Shown: positions 56,086 to 64,000 of the stretch, piece after piece | How positions within the stretch are numbered: the first letter of the stretch is position 1 | Layout of the letters: each line of letters begins with the position of its first letter | Assembly (NCBI RefSeq): GCF_023008245.1 | Contig: NZ_CP090145.1 | Coordinates: forward strand, 868,001-932,000 | Source: Flavobacterium sediminilitoris | GTDB lineage: Bacteria; Bacteroidota; Bacteroidia; Flavobacteriales; Flavobacteriaceae | DNA: 64,000 nucleotides | Direction: 5' to 3' | The notes under the pieces: model-generated | What the model was told of the DNA's origin: nothing | What the model saw: only the letters and a program-made list of their open reading frames with translations | Databases searched by the model: none | Made by a program: the position numbers and the translations under genes

Positions 56086-56961
56086 TCACTTTACATAGCT
56101 AGGAATCAAGCCTCTTAAACCCATATCAACAATATTTTCACCTATTGATGGCTCATATTTCCCATCAAAATTAACTTCTTCCCACTCAAAACTATTATTC
56201 ACAGAAAGAGATAATGTTACTACAATATCGTCTGTTTCATTTCCATTTACAACTAAATTCTCTACAAATTTACCAGTCACCACGCATGATCCTGGTTGAA
56301 TTGCCGATGTAGACGCAATAGGGTTTGGAACAGTTGTACTTCCTTGTGGAGCTTGTCCAGAAGTTGCATATGGAGCATTATTCAATGCGAAAGCCCAATA
56401 TCCTTGAAGGCGATTACCATTAACATTAAAAACATTATTCCCAATACTATGTGAAGTAATATAAGTATTAAATCCAACAAAGCTTTCTAATGTTCCTAAA
56501 TAATCAATTCCATTATTAAAAACAGACACTTCATAGTTTTGATAAGACAGAGAAACTCTCACATATTCGTAATTTCCTTGATTTATTTGACTTAATGGTA
56601 TTGACAAAAAAGGCTCTCCTTCTGACACAATTTTTGCTCTAGAAAAATCTATTGCTAAATCACCTCCATCAATTGTTTCAGAACCATGATACAAAACCAA
56701 TCCATCTCCCAACTGAGTATATGCGTTTTGGGCTAACTCAAAATAATGAGCACTAATAAAATTAAACTTTGGAGATTGAGATGCGTTCCCTGTAGAAACA
56801 ACAGAAGGCTGTCCTAAGTTATTCAATCTGGCTTGAGATTTATCAAATTTAAATTTCACAATTAATTGTGGTTCTTTATTGACCAAACTATCATCTCGAT
56901 CACTACACGAAATCAGAACGAATATCATTAAAAAAACACCTAAAAAAACTTTCCAATTCAT
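56086..56961 (-). CDS. Hypothetical lipoprotein
   Basis: 291 residues with a lipobox LISC (C19). The mature chain is beta-rich with short tandem-like strands and no catalytic motif; segments such as LGDGLVLYHGSETIDGGDLA and NRLQGYWAFALNN stand out. The C-terminal part (about 230-285) resembles a small jelly-roll segment. I do not recognise a named family. It is a single gene between sdhCAB and the regulator, with its own promoter. Confidence 0.7.
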   Translation of the reverse strand: MNWKVFLGVFLMIFVLISCSDRDDSLVNKEPQLIVKFKFDKSQARLNNLGQPSVVSTGNASQSPKFNFISAHYFELAQNAYTQLGDGLVLYHGSETIDGGDLAIDFSRAKIVSEGEPFLSIPLSQINQGNYEYVRVSLSYQNYEVSVFNNGIDYLGTLESFVGFNTYITSHSIGNNVFNVNGNRLQGYWAFALNNAPYATSGQAPQGSTTVPNPIASTSAIQPGSCVVTGKFVENLVVNGNETDDIVVTLSLSVNNSFEWEEVNFDGKYEPSIGENIVDMGLRGLIPSYVK

Positions 56962-56974
56962 TTTTCTTTTTTAT

Positions 56975-56982
56975 CAAATTTA
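56975..56982 (-). promoter_or_regulatory. Promoter -7 element of the lipoprotein gene
   Basis: TAAATTTG on the minus strand predicts a start near 56969, eight bases ahead of the ATG. Confidence 0.6.
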
Positions 56983-57055
56983 CAAAAGTTCTATCTAAGG
57001 TTAACGCCAACATTCTAATTATATTGTAATTTTAAATTCGAAATCAAAAAGATTA

Positions 57056-58537
57056 TTAACTATATTTTTGCATATAACTATTTACTATTAAATCTGTATT
57101 TTCATTACGCCTTTTTCGCTCTAATTGAATTGGAGCAGCAGCTCTTTCTAAGCAATTTTTAACAGCACAAGTTTCACAAGTAACACCTACTACTTGTTTA
57201 ATTATCGATTCATTATCAATAAATTTAAATTTCTTTTTCAATGTTGGTGTTATTAAAATTCCAACAGAAATACTTCTTATATGATCCTTTTTAAACGGAT
57301 CTGGTGTTGCCGAAGAAAAAACTAAATATTCATTATTACTATTTTCATAACGAGAAATTTGAGCATCAAAAAAATGATTTTTATTCTGTTTTATTGACTC
57401 TATTATTGTTTTAACAGAAACCCAACGTCTACAATAATGCTCATTCATTTCATTTGCATGAGGTTCTTGCTGATTTGTGATATGTAATTCTTTTTTAATT
57501 TTATAATTACCACTTCCTACCTTGTGAGACATTCTAAGAAAAAATAAATTCTTCAATTGAAAATCTTTTGGCAAAATATTAGTTAAACGCTGATAAAATG
57601 TTTCTGGAGACACTTTAAAATCGGATATTAATTGAACAAATTCTTGTGGCTTTGGAGCTTCTCTAGAAACAAATAAATTCAAATTATCAATTAACTTTTT
57701 CTTTGGCAAAAGCAACGCACCAGCAAAATAAGAAGCATAAAAATTATTCAATACCTGATCGAAATTATCAAATTTAATCCAACTAAAAGTATACAATCGT
57801 TCCTTTATTTCTAAATAATTATAAGCAATTTCTTTTGCAAATATAAATGCTTTCTGAAACTCATCTACATCAGTAGAAATAAGCAATGTTTTACTCTTTA
57901 GAACAAAGATAGAGCGCAAATCTCCTAATTCTTCATGCTCTGAAAATACTAATTCTATAATCTTATAATTATATTCTTCAACTAAAATAGCTTTTAATTC
58001 ATCCAATGAGATTTGCAAATCAAGATCAACATGAAATGCCTTTGCGAAATGTTCTACTTTCTGCTCTAAATCTTCAAAATAATTATTTTGCGCTTCTTGA
58101 TAAGATCGTAATGAAGCCAAAAAGAAACTTTCTCTTGACAAATTGTAATGCTGAGCAATTTCAATAATTGTACTAATAAAAGCATTTACTTTTGCAGGAG
58201 CATTTGCAATAATATCAATCAAATCATCTTCCTGAATACCAAACAACTCTAAAGGTATTTCTTTTAAAATTCCAGATTTTAATATTTCTCCTATTGGAGC
58301 CAAATTATTATCCAATTTCAAAGACACCATATTATCATAAGGCACTTCTAATTTTTCAGACAATAAAATAATTTTATCCGTTTTAGGATATTTTTTCCCT
58401 TTTTCAATTTCATTCAAATATGATTTTGACAAACCAGTAATTTTTGCCAAACCAAACAAAGATAGGTTTCTATTTGTTCTTGCCTGTTTCAGTTTCAACC
58501 CAAAAATCAGCTTAATATAATCTCTTTCTAAATTCAT
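57056..58537 (-). CDS. XRE-type transcriptional regulator, short-chain fatty acyl (ScfR/RamB-like)
   Basis: 493 residues. The N-terminal HTH (about 10-65) reads KQARTNRNLSLFGLAKITGLSKSYLNEIEKG. The middle (about 180-300) resembles the IrrE/ImmA-like domain but lacks a visible HExxH, so it is probably a sensor. The C-terminal domain ends with a cysteine set C454, C457 and C462 (CETCAVKNC). This layout is the ScfR/RamB family that controls glyoxylate-shunt and propionate genes in response to acyl-CoA. It is divergent from aceBA, fitting that role. A -7 element just before the ATG predicts a leaderless transcript. Confidence 0.9.
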   Translation of the reverse strand: MNLERDYIKLIFGLKLKQARTNRNLSLFGLAKITGLSKSYLNEIEKGKKYPKTDKIILLSEKLEVPYDNMVSLKLDNNLAPIGEILKSGILKEIPLELFGIQEDDLIDIIANAPAKVNAFISTIIEIAQHYNLSRESFFLASLRSYQEAQNNYFEDLEQKVEHFAKAFHVDLDLQISLDELKAILVEEYNYKIIELVFSEHEELGDLRSIFVLKSKTLLISTDVDEFQKAFIFAKEIAYNYLEIKERLYTFSWIKFDNFDQVLNNFYASYFAGALLLPKKKLIDNLNLFVSREAPKPQEFVQLISDFKVSPETFYQRLTNILPKDFQLKNLFFLRMSHKVGSGNYKIKKELHITNQQEPHANEMNEHYCRRWVSVKTIIESIKQNKNHFFDAQISRYENSNNEYLVFSSATPDPFKKDHIRSISVGILITPTLKKKFKFIDNESIIKQVVGVTCETCAVKNCLERAAAPIQLERKRRNENTDLIVNSYMQKYS

Positions 58538-58542
58538 AATTT

Positions 58543-58550
58543 CAAATATA
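58543..58550 (-). promoter_or_regulatory. Promoter -7 element of the XRE regulator
   Basis: TATATTTG on the minus strand ends five bases before the ATG at 58537. The TACGCTAA half-site at 58549-58556 overlaps it by two bases. Confidence 0.6.
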
Positions 58551-58606
58551 CGCTAATATTCAAAATAGTAAAAAAATAATTTTTTATAATTTTAGCGTAC
58601 GTTCGC
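58549..58606. promoter_or_regulatory. Candidate operator of the aceBA regulator
   Basis: TACGCTAA (58549-58556) and its exact complement TTAGCGTA (58592-58599) form an inverted repeat with a 35-base AT-only-like spacer. The right arm runs into GCGTACGTTCGC (58595-58606), itself a 10-of-12 palindrome in otherwise AT-rich DNA. One arm touches the regulator's promoter, the other abuts the aceBA -33 element. Confidence 0.55.
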
Positions 58607-58637
58607 TTGTTTTGTAAAAAACTTTTTTATAATATTG
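58607..58637 (+). promoter_or_regulatory. Promoter of aceBA
   Basis: TTG (58607-58609), a 20-base spacer and TAATATTG (58630-58637; 7 of 8 to TAnnTTTG). A start near 58643 would leave a 16-base leader. The imperfect -7 fits a promoter that needs an activator. Confidence 0.5.
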
Positions 58638-58658
58638 CCTTATCAAAACAATTAAATC

Positions 58659-60260
58659 ATGGAAAATCAAATAGAAACAAAAGAAAAAAGACTTCAATTT
58701 AAAATTGAATCAAAAGAATCGTTCCCAGATATTCTAACCGAAAATGCTATGTTTTTTTTAATAGAACTTCATGAAAAATTCAATAAAAAAAGAATAGCAC
58801 TTCTTGAAAAAAGAAAAGAGCAACAACAAAAATTTGATGAAGGCGAACTACCAAACTTTCCAATAGAAACAAAAAAAATTAGAGAAAGCGAATGGATTGC
58901 TGCATCAACACCAGAAGACTTACTAGATAGAAGAGTCGAAATTACAGGCCCTGTTGATCGAAAAATGGTAATTAACGCCTTAAATTCTGGAGCTAAAACA
59001 TTTATGGCTGATTTTGAAGATAGTACTTCTCCAACTTGGAACAATCTAATGAATGGTCAACAAAATTTAAAAGATGCTGTTGCCAAAACAATCTACTTAT
59101 TTGACAAAAAGAAAAATAAAGAATATAAATTAAAAAATGAAACTACTGTTTTATTAGTAAGACCAAGAGGGATTCATTTAAACGAAAAACATATCTTAAT
59201 CAATAATGAAGAAATTTCAGGCTCATTAGTAGATTTTGGCTTGTATGCTTTTCATAATCACAAGACTTTAGCAGAAAACAACACAGCCCCTTACTTCTAT
59301 TTACCAAAATTAGAACATTATTTAGAAGCCAGATGGTGGAATGAGGTATTCAACTTTACAGAAGAATATTTAGGAATTAAAAATGGAACAATTAAAGCGA
59401 CTGTTCTTATTGAAACCATAACTGCTAATTTTCAATTGGACGAAATTATTTATGAATTAAGAAACCATATTGTTGGGTTAAACTGTGGTCGTTGGGATTA
59501 TATTTTTTCTTATATCAAAAAGTTTAGAAATAATGAAAAATTTATTGTACCAAACAGAGATCAAGTTACCATGACAAGTCCTTTTATGAACGCCTATTCC
59601 CAATTAGTAATTCAAAGATGTCATAAGAGAAATATTCACGCAATTGGAGGAATGGCTGCACAAATTCCAATTAAAAATGATAATGCAGCGAATGAAATTG
59701 CTTTCAATAAAGTAAAAACAGACAAAGAACGCGAAGTTAAAAATGGACATGATGGAACTTGGGTAGCACATCCAGATTTAGTTGAAGTAGCACTAAAAGT
59801 TTTTAATGAAAACATGCCGACAAAAAACCAAATTCACGTGAAAAGAAGTGAATTAAACATTACTGAAGCTGATTTATTAGAAGTACCTCAAGGAAGTATT
59901 ACTGAAGAAGGTATTCGCAAAAACATCAATATTTCGGTTTTATACATTGCTTCATGGTTAAATGGTCAAGGTGCAGCAGCTTTAAATCATTTAATGGAAG
60001 ACGCAGCAACAGCAGAAATTTCTCGCTCTCAATTATGGCAATGGCTACGAAATGGCGTAACTCTAGATAATGGGAAAATATTAACTGAGAAATATTATGA
60101 CAAAATTGCCATGGAAGAATATGAAAAAATTAAAAATCTAGTTGGTGATGAAAATCACGAAAAACAACATTACAAACTAGCCGAACAACTATTAGATATT
60201 TTAGTCGTGAATTATAACTTCATAGACTTTTTAACAATTTTAGGTTACAAACATATTTAA
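58659..60260 (+). CDS. aceB: Malate synthase A
   Basis: 533 residues, the normal MS-A length. Signatures: FMADFEDSTSPTWNN near residue 109, LLVRPRGIHLNEKH near 166, the catalytic-site LNCGRWDYIFSYIKKF near 273-288, and a late SRSQLWQWLRNG near 450. The active-site aspartates and the arginine of RPRG are present. It condenses glyoxylate with acetyl-CoA to malate, the second step of the glyoxylate shunt. aceA follows after 21 bases. The divergent XRE gene probably regulates it. Confidence 0.97.
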   Translation: MENQIETKEKRLQFKIESKESFPDILTENAMFFLIELHEKFNKKRIALLEKRKEQQQKFDEGELPNFPIETKKIRESEWIAASTPEDLLDRRVEITGPVDRKMVINALNSGAKTFMADFEDSTSPTWNNLMNGQQNLKDAVAKTIYLFDKKKNKEYKLKNETTVLLVRPRGIHLNEKHILINNEEISGSLVDFGLYAFHNHKTLAENNTAPYFYLPKLEHYLEARWWNEVFNFTEEYLGIKNGTIKATVLIETITANFQLDEIIYELRNHIVGLNCGRWDYIFSYIKKFRNNEKFIVPNRDQVTMTSPFMNAYSQLVIQRCHKRNIHAIGGMAAQIPIKNDNAANEIAFNKVKTDKEREVKNGHDGTWVAHPDLVEVALKVFNENMPTKNQIHVKRSELNITEADLLEVPQGSITEEGIRKNINISVLYIASWLNGQGAAALNHLMEDAATAEISRSQLWQWLRNGVTLDNGKILTEKYYDKIAMEEYEKIKNLVGDENHEKQHYKLAEQLLDILVVNYNFIDFLTILGYKHI

Positions 60261-60281
60261 CACAACTTATTACAACACAAA

Positions 60282-61568
60282 ATGAAAACAATTGAAACAA
60301 GAATTCAAGAATTAGTAACAGATTGGTTAACAAACGAAAGATGGAAAGGAATTGAACGTCCGTATACTGCTGAAGAAGTAGTTAAACTTCAAGGTTCTTA
60401 CAAAATAGAACACAGCATAGCAAAATTGGGAGCTGAAAAACTTTGGAAAAAACTAAATGCTCAAGATTATGTTGCAGGACTAGGCGCTTTAACAGGAAAC
60501 CAAGCAATTCAAGAAGTTGAAGCTGGATTAGAAGCTATATATTTAAGTGGTTGGCAAGTAGCTGCTGATGCCAATGTGGCTGGAGAAATGTATCCCGATC
60601 AATCTTTGTATCCCGCGAACAGTGTGCCTCTTGTGGTAAAAAGAATTAATAATGCTTTATTACGAGCAGATCAAATTCAAGTGGTAAATCAAGTGTCTGA
60701 AAAAGACAGAAAAGACTATTTAGTACCGATTGTAGCAGATGCGGAAGCAGGATTTGGTGGTAATTTAAATGCTTTTGAATTAATGAAATCAATGATTGAA
60801 GCAGGTGCTTCTGGAGTTCATTTTGAAGACCAATTAAGTTCTGCAAAAAAATGTGGTCACTTGGGAGGAAAAGTATTAGTCCCAACACAAGAAGCAATTA
60901 ACAAATTAATTGCTGCACGATTAGCGACAGACGTTATGGGAACTCCAACTTTAATTATTGCTCGTACCGATGCTGATGCAGCAAACTTACTAACAAGTGA
61001 CATTGACCCTAGAGATGCTAAATTCATTACAGGCGAAAAAACAAGTGAAGGTTTCTTCCATGTAAAATCTGGAATTGAACAAGGAATCGATCGAGGATTA
61101 AGCTATGCACCTTATGCTGATTTAATTTGGATGGAAACCAGTAATCCAGACTTAAAATATGCAAAACAATTTGCAGATGCCATTCATGCCAAATATCCAG
61201 GAAAAATGTTAGCCTACAATTGTTCGCCTTCATTCAACTGGGCCGCAAAATTAACCATTGCAGAAATGGAAACGTTTAGAGAAGATTTAGCAGCAATGGG
61301 ATATAAATTCCAATTTATCACTTTAGCAGGCTTCCATGCTTTAAATACAAGTATGTTTGAATTGTCAAAAGCCTATAAAGAGAGAGGAATGGCTGGTTAT
61401 TCTGAATTACAAGAAAGAGAATTTGCTTTACAAAAAGATGGTTTTAAAGCAGTAAAACACCAAGGATTTGTAGGAACAACCTACTTTGACGCGGTTCAAA
61501 ATACCGTTACTAACAATAGATCTTCGACTACAGCAATGAAAGATTCTACTGAAGTAGCGCAATTTTAA
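60282..61568 (+). CDS. aceA: Isocitrate lyase
   Basis: 428 residues. The active-site cysteine C191 lies in the KKCGH signature (189-193) that defines the family; metal-binding segments are [10 protein letters not shown] near residue 151 and IARTDADAA near 228. A late YNCSPSFNW contacts the product. It cleaves isocitrate into glyoxylate and succinate, the committed step of the glyoxylate shunt. The pair with aceB lets the cell grow on acetate or fatty acids; succinate feeds the nearby SdhCAB. Confidence 0.97.
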   Translation: MKTIETRIQELVTDWLTNERWKGIERPYTAEEVVKLQGSYKIEHSIAKLGAEKLWKKLNAQDYVAGLGALTGNQAIQEVEAGLEAIYLSGWQVAADANVAGEMYPDQSLYPANSVPLVVKRINNALLRADQIQVVNQVSEKDRKDYLVPIVADAEAGFGGNLNAFELMKSMIEAGASGVHFEDQLSSAKKCGHLGGKVLVPTQEAINKLIAARLATDVMGTPTLIIARTDADAANLLTSDIDPRDAKFITGEKTSEGFFHVKSGIEQGIDRGLSYAPYADLIWMETSNPDLKYAKQFADAIHAKYPGKMLAYNCSPSFNWAAKLTIAEMETFREDLAAMGYKFQFITLAGFHALNTSMFELSKAYKERGMAGYSELQEREFALQKDGFKAVKHQGFVGTTYFDAVQNTVTNNRSSTTAMKDSTEVAQF

Positions 61569-61593
61569 TTTTTAAGCATAGTTTGGTTTAACA

Positions 61594-61626
61594 AAATGCC
61601 TTGAGAAAATTCCCAAGGCATTTTTA
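61594..61626 (+). terminator. Terminator of aceBA
   Basis: AAAATGCCTTG and CAAGGCATTTT form an 11-bp stem with a 10-base loop, followed by T, 25 bases past the stop. Confidence 0.9.
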
Positions 61627-61765
61627 TGAGTATATTTTCAAGACATTTTTAATATCAAATGACTATTTTTGGATAGGTTATAAAATTAAATATGATTATT
61701 GGATTAAAAATGTTTTTAGTCTCTTTAGAATAAGCTCTTCAATAATATAATTAGAAGCGTTAATT

Positions 61766-62014
61766 ATGAAACATTTGGAACTATTAGGATGTGATGAAAA
61801 GATACATCGTACGAAAATCATGCTAACTATCAAAAATAACACGAAAGTTAATACTAAAGAAGCAAAAGAAATTGTCGATCTTCTATTTTTAAATAAATCA
61901 ATTCATTTGATATTGAATTTTGAGATACAAAAGTGTGATGAATTTCTATGGTCTTTAGCAGAGTTAGGTGTAAGAATAGACAATATATCTTGGCATGAAG
62001 AAAATAGAGAGTAA
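61766..62014 (+). CDS. Small protein resembling the ribosomal L7/L12 C-terminal domain
   Basis: 82 residues. From residue 17 it follows the L7/L12 C-terminal plan: a strand KIMLTIKNN, a helix opening NTKEAKEIVDLLFLNKS (compare the GLxEAKxLV helix of L7/L12), a strand IHLILNF, then a helix ending LAELGVRID where L7/L12 has LEEAGAxVE. The typical acidic/lysine surface of the ribosomal domain is only partly present. It is an orphan domain without the N-terminal dimer part, so it is not rplL itself. The function is unknown. It follows the aceBA terminator by about 140 bases. Confidence 0.55.
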   Translation: MKHLELLGCDEKIHRTKIMLTIKNNTKVNTKEAKEIVDLLFLNKSIHLILNFEIQKCDEFLWSLAELGVRIDNISWHEENRE

Positions 62015-62017
62015 TAA

Positions 62018-62050
62018 AAAAGGATTTAAACTAATAGTTTAAATCCTTTT
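62018..62050. terminator. Bidirectional terminator at the end of the L7/L12-like gene
   Basis: AAAAGGATTTAAACT and AGTTTAAATCCTTTT form a 15-bp stem with a 3-base loop, between convergent stops at 62014 and 62065. Confidence 0.92.
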
Positions 62051-62064
62051 ATTGATTATAAATG

Positions 62065-64000
62065 TTATGCTTTCTTATTTTCAACAACTTCTAAATTCGT
62101 GAAAACTGTTTCATTGCCTTTCTTTATATGAATACTATATTTAGCAGGAAGTACGTATTGTTTTCCATTTCTAGCTTTTTCAAACACTGCTTTTTTATCT
62201 TTTTTCTTCCATTTAGCAATTACATCATCAGAAAGTGTATAGTCATAATTCACTAGGTTCAATCCTTTTTTTGCTGTTATTTTTTTAGAAAAAACAACAA
62301 TTCCTTTTTCATTCTCTATAATCATTTCTACTTCTTCATTCGAATTAGAATAAAACCAAATTTCTGTTTTAGGCTCGTAAGGTTTTCCCCATTGACTCCA
62401 ACTATTTCCCCATCGTTCTGATTTTTTTATCGAAGGTACTTCATAAACAAACAAAGATTTATTAAGAATATCTGATGTTAATTTTTGTAATTCATCAATT
62501 CCAACTTTATATAAAGAACGACCATGTGTTCCTACGATTAATTCTTTTGCCTTAGGCTGAATAACTAAATCATGAACTGCTACATTTGGCATTTCAGAAG
62601 AAAAATCTTCCCACGATTTTCCTTTGTTTAAAGAAACAAACAACCCATTGTCAGTACCTACAAACAATAGATTTTCGTTTTCTGTATCTTCTAAAATTAC
62701 ATTGACTGGACTTTGCGGTAAATTAGCGCTTATATCTTGCCAAGTTATTCCATAATCATCAGACACATAAACATACGATTTAAAATCATCATTACGATAA
62801 CCATTTAAAGTAACATATACCCTTTCTTTTTTAAAGGCAGAAGCTTTTACTCTTGAAACCCATAAATTTTGTGGTAAATTATTTGATATTTTTTGCCAAG
62901 TTGCACCACCATCTTTTGAAACATGTATTAGTCCATCATCAGAACCAACATAGAAGAGCCCAAACTGAATCTTACTTTCAGAAAAAGAAGTAATTGTTCC
63001 AAAAGCAACATTTCCTTCAACAGCACCTTTCGTTAAGTCTGGTGATATTTTCTCCCACGTTTCTCCTTGATTCATTGATCGGTGTAAAAAATTAGATCCC
63101 ATATATAAAATATCTTGATTATGAGAAGATAATAAAATAGGTGTTTGCCAATTGAATCTTAATGGTTTTTCGTCTTTTTTTGCTTTTGGAGAGATAAAAT
63201 CCATTTTATTTTTTGATCTATCAATTCTGTAATAGTTTCCAAATTGATATCCTGTAAAAACGATATCTGGGTTCCTATTATCAATTTGTATTTGCATTCC
63301 ATCTCCTCCCATTAAACTTTCATAAGGGTATTTTCCGTCCTGATGCCAAGAAGTTGAAGGATAGTAATTATTATTTCCTACCCAAACACCATTATCCTGC
63401 AAGCCACCATAAACATTATAAGAATTATTATAATCTATATTAACAGCATAAAACTGTCCCACTGCATTATTATTACATTTTATCCAATGTTCACCATTAT
63501 CATAACTAATATTAATTCCTCCATCATTACCATTAATAATATGATTTGGATTTTTTGGATTAACCCAAGTTACATGATGATCTGCATGAACATTATCTTT
63601 ATTTATACTAACAATCGTTTTTCCTCCATCTTCTGAAAAAAGCAAAGGAACTCCTCCCATGTAAATTCTATTTTCATTACTAGGATCAACTGAAATAATA
63701 CCAAAGTAATACCCATAACTATAATACATATCATCTATAAAATCATCATGCGTTCTTTTCCATGACTTTCCTCCATCAATAGATTTATAAATTTCACAAC
63801 CTATAACTTCTGTCTCAAAAAGCGCTTTATTAGCATCTTGTAATACTTTTTTTACTTCAGATGGTTGCATTTCACCTTTTTCAACCCAATTTTTAATTGT
63901 TTGAGCTCTATATTTTTCTCTTAATCCATGCTTTTTTAAGTATGCATTAATCTCTTTATTTGATTTTTGAATAAAAACTTCACCAGGAGCACTAAACATT
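62065..64000 (-). CDS. Sortilin-like BNR/beta-propeller protein (5' part beyond the window)
   Basis: At least 644 residues; the start lies past position 64000, so the first methionine visible is internal. At least seven Asp-box (BNR) repeats of the S-x-D-x-G-x-x-W type are present, such as SIDGGKSWKR, SEDGGKTIVS, SYDNGEHWIK, SMNQGETWEK, SKDGGATWQK, SDDYGITWQD and SLNKGKSWED. These are the repeats of the VPS10/sortilin-like glycosyl-hydrolase-type proteins. Family members are usually about 1000 residues with a signal peptide. The C-terminal 130 residues form a separate beta domain. No T9SS tail is present. Its biochemical role is not established. Confidence 0.85.
   Translation of the reverse strand, partial: MFSAPGEVFIQKSNKEINAYLKKHGLREKYRAQTIKNWVEKGEMQPSEVKKVLQDANKALFETEVIGCEIYKSIDGGKSWKRTHDDFIDDMYYSYGYYFGIISVDPSNENRIYMGGVPLLFSEDGGKTIVSINKDNVHADHHVTWVNPKNPNHIINGNDGGINISYDNGEHWIKCNNNAVGQFYAVNIDYNNSYNVYGGLQDNGVWVGNNNYYPSTSWHQDGKYPYESLMGGDGMQIQIDNRNPDIVFTGYQFGNYYRIDRSKNKMDFISPKAKKDEKPLRFNWQTPILLSSHNQDILYMGSNFLHRSMNQGETWEKISPDLTKGAVEGNVAFGTITSFSESKIQFGLFYVGSDDGLIHVSKDGGATWQKISNNLPQNLWVSRVKASAFKKERVYVTLNGYRNDDFKSYVYVSDDYGITWQDISANLPQSPVNVILEDTENENLLFVGTDNGLFVSLNKGKSWEDFSSEMPNVAVHDLVIQPKAKELIVGTHGRSLYKVGIDELQKLTSDILNKSLFVYEVPSIKKSERWGNSWSQWGKPYEPKTEIWFYSNSNEEVEMIIENEKGIVVFSKKITAKKGLNLVNYDYTLSDDVIAKWKKKDKKAVFEKARNGKQYVLPAKYSIHIKKGNETVFTNLEVVENKKA

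Overview
The window is a stretch of chromosome from a member of the Bacteroidota, most likely family Flavobacteriaceae; the genus cannot be fixed by eye. The DNA is strongly AT-rich. Start codons lack Shine-Dalgarno sequences. Many genes are preceded by the Bacteroidota sigma-A -7 element TAnnTTTG. Four large secreted proteins carry C-terminal sorting domains of the type IX secretion system (T9SS). The sdhCAB, accBC-fabH and rbfA-permease arrangements also fit flavobacteria. Nothing looks like a prophage, plasmid, insertion sequence or CRISPR array.

Layout. 1-7.0 kb (minus strand): an AIM24-family protein, a beta-barrel/fasciclin lipoprotein operon, a flavoenzyme-mtgA pair and a symporter-DedA pair. 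7.2-13.4 kb (plus): a T9SS metalloprotease with a tandem FN3-GEVED duplication, an S9 peptidase and a small HExxH protein. 13.4-18.4 kb (minus): accC, accB, fabH, rpmF, a YceD-type gene and pdxA. 18.5-25.6 kb: ribE, a tiny PID-motif membrane protein, three tRNAs, a methylmalonyl-CoA epimerase, rbfA with a LolC-type permease, prs, rplY, pth and a lipoprotein. 25.6-32 kb: two divergent T9SS metalloproteases. 32-36.9 kb (plus): ribF, a gamma-carboxylase-like membrane protein, a small membrane protein, bioB and a JmjC-type oxygenase. 36.9-42.4 kb (minus): an M20 dipeptidase and a 1325-residue T9SS protein. 42.5-52.2 kb: recX, thiL, glyS, a coiled-coil membrane protein, comF, an Ig-like lipoprotein, a nitrilase-type amidase and a kinase-aminotransferase fusion. 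52.3-61.6 kb: sdhB-sdhA-sdhC, a lipoprotein, an XRE-type regulator and the divergent glyoxylate shunt genes aceB-aceA. 61.7-64 kb: an 82-residue protein resembling the ribosomal L7/L12 C-terminal domain, and the 3' part of a sortilin-like BNR-repeat protein cut by the window edge.

How it fits together. Most genes are housekeeping: fatty acid initiation, cofactors (riboflavin/FAD, biotin, PLP, thiamine), translation, respiration and acetate use. Around them sits the secreted protein-degradation and adhesion equipment usual for flavobacteria. The least routine items are the kinase-PLP phospholyase fusion (49947-52220), the inverted-repeat operator between the XRE regulator and aceBA (58538-58658), the PID-motif microprotein (19087-19296), the L7/L12-like orphan (61766-62014), and several promoters placed so that transcripts should start at or almost at the start codon.
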